DNA of 64,000 bases from the NCBI GenBank assembly GCA_023512835.1, contig CM042092.1, forward strand, positions 50,784,400 through 50,848,399, in the 5' to 3' direction. Source of the stretch: Taxillus chinensis. Its lineage: Eukaryota; Streptophyta; Magnoliopsida; Santalales; Loranthaceae. The number at the start of each line of letters is the position of its first letter. Position 1 is the first letter of the stretch. A program made the position numbers and the translations under genes. Of the stretch, positions 58,201 to 64,000 are shown in pieces. The notes below the pieces were generated by a model. That model was given only the letters and a program-made list of their open reading frames with translations, was not told where the DNA came from and searched no databases.

Positions 58201-60001
58201 CCCTTGCAGGGTGCAAGAAGTCCCTGCGGGTGTCACAAAGGATACACGCCACCGGTAACAATCTATCTTGGCTTGGAAAGCCATAAGCCAATCCATACCT
58301 AAGATCAGATCAAATGTACGCAAGGGCATTACATGCAAGTCAAAATTTAGCTCCACATCTCCTATGGTTAACACACAGTCACGACAAACATGCCGCACCT
58401 CAACCATGCCTCCCACCGGAGACTCCACTGCTAGGGGTCTCTCTGCCTCAATACATGCTAACCCCAATCCCTCAATCAAAAGTTCAGCGACAAACGAACA
58501 AGATGCACCCGTATCAAAAAGTGTAGAAACAAGCGTACGAGAGATTAAGAGGGTACCTTTAACCACTGATGGTCCTGCCCCACCCTCCGCTGGTGGAGGT
58601 GGTAGCTCAGCCTCCTCCGGGTACGTCGCCTCCAGCGCAAACACCCTCCCTTGGCCCGTGCCACTGGTCGGCTCACTCACTGGGCACTTCCCGCCAAGAC
58701 TGCCTCCAACTTCAGTCTGCTGCCGCTCCGGCCTCCCCTGGGGTCGGGTCTGGTTGGATCCTACCTGACTAGCCTGCCACTAACGAGCTGGTCTCTCTGG
58801 TGGTGCACAGAAACTGGCGTCACTCCTTGTGCTGGATGTCATGCCTCCAACTCCCCTGTTGCCACTCCGGCAAACCCGGCTCAGATGGCCCTCTCGTCCA
58901 CAACTATGGCATTTTCAGTCCTTCTTTGGACACTCCCTCCTAAAGTGGCCTTGCTCTCCACAGCAATGACAACCGCTGGGGAGACCTCCTGCTGGACCTC
59001 CCTGCGCCACCGCCAAAGCTAGACCTCCCTGGGTTCACCAATGTCTGTCCCCTGTTGCGGAAGGAACTACTATCTCTCTCCTCAGTCTTAGGCCTCTTGG
59101 ACCCCGAATCGCGTTCAGACCCACCTTGCAACTGGCGACCCTGATAGACCTGCCTCCCATCCTCCAGCTCCCTCTCAGCTATACGTGCTGTCTCAACAAC
59201 CTCAACATAGGTCCTCAAACGCAGAATCGCCACCCTCTGCCTAAGAGCTGGCCTAAGGCCCAAAGTGAACCTGTGGGCCTTCAGGTCCTCCTTTGCCACA
59301 GTCTCGGGAGCAAACCTACTCAAGCTCCGAAACTCTTGCTCATACTCAAGTACCATCCTTGATCCTTGTTTCAGGCTGCCAAACTCCTCCCTCTTCTGCC
59401 ACCTCAAAGATTTTGGGAAGAACTCATCATTGAAGAGCTGTAGAAACTCCTCCCAAAGCATGAACTGCACTGTACGGCTCCCCGCGACACTCAACCACCA
59501 CTCCAGGGCATTCCCCTCCAGTTGCCGAATGGCCAGTCTCACCTTATCCTCCTCCCGGGGTAGGAGAAAGGAAAACACATGCTCGATCTGCCTCAGCCAG
59601 TGCTCAGCTAACACTGGGTCCTCCTTCCCTTTGAATCGCGGAGGTTGTTCCTTTCGGAACCGTGTCACCACGTCATCCTCTGCACGAGTCGGTATGCAAC
59701 TCAGCGAACCCTCACGCTCCCTTGGTAACTCCCCCACTGGTGGTGGCGGTGGTGGTGGCACCACCTGCTGTGCCGCCATCTAACGGCGCACCTCCTCCCG
59801 GACTTCTTGCCGGATACCCTCCCTCAGCTCTTGGACCTCTAACCGGATGCTTTCTCGCAGCTGCGCCAGCAACAGTGCATGTCCTCCAACAGACTGCCCC
59901 GCACCCGGGCCCTCATGGGCAGATGACTCATCAGCCACTACCCCGGACGCACGTGTGACTCTCCTCAGTGGCATTCTTACTACATGAAGTAAGAAGCACA
60001 A
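55202..60001 (-). pseudogene. Gag-pol of a second Tekay/Del-like element, decayed
   Basis: It starts at ATG 59974 (MPLRRVTRASG, like the other Tekay element). A stop near 59780 and the gag core follow (59779-58940: RFKGKEDPVLAEHWLRQIEHVFSF), then a broken zinc-knuckle region near 58900, protease STLFDTGASCSFV (about 58525) and a TAG at 57898. RT and RNase H run 57885-56650 with FIDDILVYS and a frameshift near 56900. The integrase (56596-55630) has a frameshift near 56395 and a short tandem duplication (agtccaacacaagg, near 55785-55813) that shifts the frame. The chromodomain-like end (PIRILDRREKLLHGRAIPL) closes at 55202. The polypurine-like run cttaagggtgggaggtgg follows at 55188-55206. A one-to-one match with 30618-35346 along the whole length supports the call. 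Confidence 0.9.
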
Positions 60002-60344
60002 ACGTCAGAACGCGTTCGACTACTATCAAGTTTCACTACCTCTACCCCATTATCAAGTCAAGTAGTACATGGCATCACAGACATTTTACATATTGCACCA
60101 ATCAACATCGCACACCATTCAAATAAACAAGGACCTTTCCTTTTAGTCATGCTCAAGGTACTTCAAGTAAAATCAGAGTTGCACAGTTCATACCTTATCA
60201 CATTATTCACATTTTTCTTTTATCACAATTACAGTTTTAACAGTTATCCACACCTTCACATACAACAACTAATGCAACTAGTGCCCTAATGCCAATGCAT
60301 GCAAATCGTACCTCAGGTCTGGACTACCCCAATATGGCTGCATG
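60002..60344 (-). other. Leader of the second Tekay-like element
   Basis: The phrase gtgccctaatgccaatgcatgc matches, on the other strand, the leader of the first Tekay element (30340-30365). The primer site and the R/U5 end of the LTR, expected just upstream, are missing. Confidence 0.6.
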
Positions 60345-60844
60345 CCATATTGCACACCATATCCCCAATTGGCGTGCAGGTCCAAATACCCTGAAATTCT
60401 ACCTCAAGCTTCCTTGCATCATGTAGAAGGCTGGTATGCAGTAAAATGCTTGCACGCCAATTGGTCCAATTGGCGTTCAAGGCCTTTGGCTCTGAAACTT
60501 TTGTGGAAGGTAGAGGACATCATTCTAAGAAACTTTTGTTCTGCACGCCAATTGATTTGAGGTCATTTACTTGGTCAAAATCAATCTCTAAAACCGGACA
60601 AAACAGCCTAAAAAAGCCTGTATATGCAAAAAGCATCTTCCTAGGGCATAAAAGCACGTTATGAATTGTCACGTGCACCTTCCAAAAGTCCCCACTTAGG
60701 CTCATCTCTTACCTCAAACTTGTGCATCAACATTCAAGGTGTAGCTAAAGTGTGTGGGAAGGAAACTCCCTAAAACCCAACAATTTCCACTCATAAGGCA
60801 TCTGCGGTTAACTTCTTACATGCCGCAAAACACGGGTCATTACA
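60345..60844 (-). repeat. Truncated LTR (U3 only) at the 5' end of the second Tekay-like element
   Basis: On the minus strand it starts TGTAATGACCCGTG at 60844 and is related to the solo LTR at 48475-50423 (same order of phrases, including cttcctagggcat and the 18-mer cttagaatgatgtcctct). It stops after about 500 of the expected 1,950 bases, so the promoter, R, U5 and primer site are lost. No TSD partner was found on the far side. Confidence 0.75.
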
Positions 60845-63687
60845 CAGGGGCGTTACCCTATGATAGTAGCTACGTCCTTAACAGTAGAAGAAACCAGTCA
60901 ACTACTAGAAGTCTTAAGGGAGCATAAGCAGGCCCTAGGTGGTCTTTGGATGATATAAAAGGTATAAGTCCAACGGTTTGCAGGCACAAGATACTGATGG
61001 AGGAGTCTTATACTCCTACTGTAGAGCGCCAACGCAGGCTCAATCCTGCAATGAAGGAAGTCGTTGGCAAGGAGATTCTGAAGTCGAGGAAAGCTGGCAT
61101 CATATATGCCATTTCAGATAGCTCCTGGGTTAGTCCAGTGCAAGTGGTTCCCAAGAAGGGCGGCATGACAGTGATACGCAATGAGAAGAACGAGCTCATT
61201 CCATCCCGCACAGTGACCGGGTGGCGCGTGTGCATCGACTACCGCAAGATGAACAAAGCCACTCGTAAGGACCACTTTCCGTTACCTTTCATTGATCAAA
61301 TGCTAGATCGGTTAGTTGGCTACCCGTATTATTATTTTCTGGATGGTTATTCCGGATACAACCAGATAGCAGTTGCCCCGGAGGATCAAGAGAAGACTAC
61401 ATTCATGTGCCCTTTTGGCACGTATGCTTTCAGGCGTATGCCATTTGGTCTCTGCAACGCACCTACTACTTTCCAGAGGTGCATGATGGCAATATTTCAA
61501 GGGTTGGTGGAGGACATTATGGAAGTCTTTATGGATGACTTCTCAGTATTTGGTTCATCTTTCTCCATCTGCCTCAGAAATCTAGAAACCGTGTTGATCC
61601 GATGCAAGGAAAAGGACCTGGTCTTGAACTGGGAAAAGTGTCACTTCATGGTCAAGGAAGGAGTCGTCCTTGGGCATAGAGTGTCCGCAGATGGGTTGGA
61701 AGTAGACAGAGCAAAGATCTCCACCATTGAGAGTTTACCTCCTCCCACCAATGTGAAGGGCATCCGGAGCTTTCTGGGACATGCAGGGTTTTATCGGCGG
61801 TTCATCAAAGATTTCTCCAAAATTGCCAAGCCCCTAAGCATGTTTTTAAAGAAGGATATTGCTTTCGTGTTTTCTGAAGACTGCCTTCGGGCATTTACAG
61901 TGCTGAAAGAGAAGCTCAGTTCAGCACCTGTGATAGTAGCTCCAGACTGGTCGCAACCCTTTGAGCTGATGTGTGATGCGAGTGACTTTGCAGTCGGAGC
62001 GGTGCTTGGGCAGAAACGGGACAAGGTTTTCAGGGCAATATATTATTCCAGTCGCACACTCAATGAGGCCCAGCTCAATTACACTACTACAGAGAAGGAG
62101 TTACTCGCTTTGGTGTTTGCTTATGATAAGTTTTGGTCGTATTTATTGGGAACTAAGGTAATTGTTTACACCGACCACGCTGCCTTGAGATACTTGTTCA
62201 GCAAGAAGGATGCTAAACCCAGGTTGATCAGATGGGTTTTGTTACTTCAAGAGTTTGATCTGGAGATTAAAGACTTGAAGGGGACTTCCAACACTGTGGC
62301 AGACCATTTATCAAGGCTGGAGCTAGGGGAAGGTAGCACTAAAGGTATTACTATTTCTGACACCTTCCCTGATGAGCAGCTCTTTGTAGCTGAAGCAAAG
62401 ACGCCATGGTTTGGTGATATAGTGAACTATCATGCATGCGACTATGTACCTACCGACTTCACTTATCAGGAAAAGAAGAGGTTCCTCTTTAATGCAAGAA
62501 GATACATTTGGGATGAACCTGTCCTCTACAGGCAATGTGCTGATCAGATCATCCGAAAATGTGTGCCAGAAGAGGAAGTGGACAACATATTGAGGCATTG
62601 TCATTCATCTGACTATGTTGGCCATTTAGGAGTCCAAAGTATGGTGGCAAAGAGCCTACAAAGTGGGTTTTACTGGCCAACCATGTTCAGGGACACATAC
62701 ACCTTTGTTAAGTCATGTGATCAGTGTCAAAGAACAGGAGGGGATACAAGGAAGCAAAAGATGCCCCAAACTAGTATTATGCCAGTAGAACTTTTTGATA
62801 TATGGGGAATTGATTTCATGGGACCTTTCCCACCATCAGATGGGTTTTCCTACATCCTTCTAGCTATTAATTACCTCTCCAAGTGGGTTGAAGCTATACC
62901 CACTAGGAAGAATGATGCTCAGGTGGTAACCAAGTTCCTTCGCCGCAACATATTCAGCAGGTTTGGAACACCTAGAGCAATTATCGGTGATGAAGGGAGT
63001 CACTTCTGTAATAAGCTTTTTGAAAAGCTCTTAAACAAATATGGAGTTCAACATAGGTGTACCTTAGCCTATCATCCACAAGCAAACGGCCAAGCTGAAG
63101 TCTCAAACCGTGAGATCAAGCAAATTTTGGAGAAGACAGTGGGAGGCAACCAAAAAGATTGGTCTCTAAAACTCGATGAGGCGTTGTGGGCTTACCGCAC
63201 AGCATTCAAAACGCCCATTGGAATGTGTCCTTATCATCTACTGTATGGAAAGGCTTGCCACTTGCCTATTGAATTGGAACACAAGGCATTTTGGGCAGTT
63301 AAAGAGCTAAACATGGATCCCAATGTTGCTGCTGAACTACGATTGCACCAACTAAATGAGTTGGAGGAATTTCGCTTCAATGCCTATGAGAGTGCTAAGC
63401 TGTACAAGGAGAGGTCTAAGCTCAGACATGATAAGAAGATCAGCCCCTCTACTGTTGAACCAGGATAGAAGGTGCTTCTGTTTAATTCCAGAATTAAACT
63501 CTTCCCTGGGAAGCTGCGATCTAAGTGGATGGGGCCTTTCACTGTTACAAAGGTTTTCCCATATGGCAGTGTTGAACTCCAATCAACCTCTGGGCAAATA
63601 TTCAAAGTAAATGGTCAGCGTGTGAAACCTTACTTCATTCAGGACCATGTTAAAGAGGTTGATCATTTCACTCTGAGCACAACTTGA
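60845..63687 (+). pseudogene. Second Athila pol, nearly intact
   Basis: It aligns along its whole length with 40639-43437. A one-base loss near 60932 (before DDIKGIS) and a TAG at 63466 (QKVLLF expected) are the visible lesions; between them 840 codons are open. RT active site FMDD near 61532, RNase [10 protein letters not shown] (61975), integrase zinc region [15 protein letters not shown], then [15 protein letters not shown] and [16 protein letters not shown]. The end ([16 protein letters not shown]) closes at 63687. Gag and 5' LTR are not present upstream, where the Tekay LTR starts at 60844. Confidence 0.92.
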
Positions 63688-64000
63688 CAGAGGGGACGGT
63701 CAAGCTAAAGACCTAAACTCAGCGCTTCATGGGAGGCAACCCATGGTGATTTCTTTTTTATTCTATTCTATTTTATTCTTATATTTTATTGTGTGCTTTA
63801 ACCCGTAGTCTGTAGGGAGTGCATATCTGCTTTGTTTTAATTTTCTTTGCAACATTTGAACCAGGGCCTAGGCCCATATTTCTTGATGGAACTTATGTCT
63901 GCTTGGGCTTACTTGGGCCTGTGCATCAGAACTTTAGATAACTTTTCTAAGGCGCAAATCCAAGCCCAGTTGAATTGAATCAGAGGGGCCCACTCCAATC
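63688..64000 (+). other. Post-pol spacer of the second Athila element
   Basis: It contains the conserved cagcgcttcatgggaggcaacc motif also found after the first Athila pol. The window ends before any cargo gene could start. Confidence 0.6.

Overview
This is plant nuclear DNA, most likely from a dicot, made almost entirely of LTR retrotransposons nested in one another. The evidence for a plant is the Athila, Tekay/Del-like, Reina-like, Tat/Ogre-like and SIRE/Maximus-like element types, their primer sites (initiator-Met or Asp tRNA) and the AT-rich, microsatellite-laden spacers. I found no ordinary cellular gene, tRNA, rRNA or CRISPR array. The species cannot be named.

Layout. 1-2281 is a giant AT-rich foldback palindrome, followed by a GC-rich block (2282-2620) that looks like the end of a DNA transposon and by 0.7 kb without a recognised gene. 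3290-21414 is a Copia element (SIRE/Maximus type, minus strand) whose RT/RNase H gene is split by a young 5.5-kb Reina-like chromovirus (9392-14897, plus strand). After a short spacer with a minisatellite and a diverged LTR fragment, a decayed Tat/Ogre-type gag begins at 23091. It is split at 23163/47762 by a 24.6-kb Athila element (23164-47761, minus strand), and by two solo LTRs farther on (48475-50423 and 50598-53048). The Athila element carries a Tekay/Del-type chromovirus (28180-39422, plus strand), whose own 3' LTR contains another solo LTR (37211-39060). 53054-55187 is homopolymer-rich and holds a 0.7-kb hairpin. 55202-60844 is a second decayed Tekay-type element (minus strand), and 60845-64000 is a second Athila pol (plus strand) that runs toward the window edge. 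Most boundaries are fixed by target-site duplications (TSDs) of 4-5 bp and by reading frames that close once the inserts are removed.

Most notable content. The Copia element and the Athila element belong to different superfamilies, yet both carry, downstream of pol and on the same strand, the same kind of extra gene. It has an N-terminal domain like the 'putative plant transposon protein' domain, a coiled-coil and low-complexity linker, and a C-terminal Ulp1-like (C48) cysteine peptidase with His, Asp and Cys in place. Each has its own TATA box about 120 nt before its ATG. Both copies are now broken, the Athila one by the Tekay insertion. Two further patterns cut across families. The LTRs share promoter modules (a G-box region, an ACGT palindrome, a TATA box and a GA repeat), and four LTR families share a predicted leader intron. 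Three of those four also share a small stem-loop with a compensatory base-pair change.
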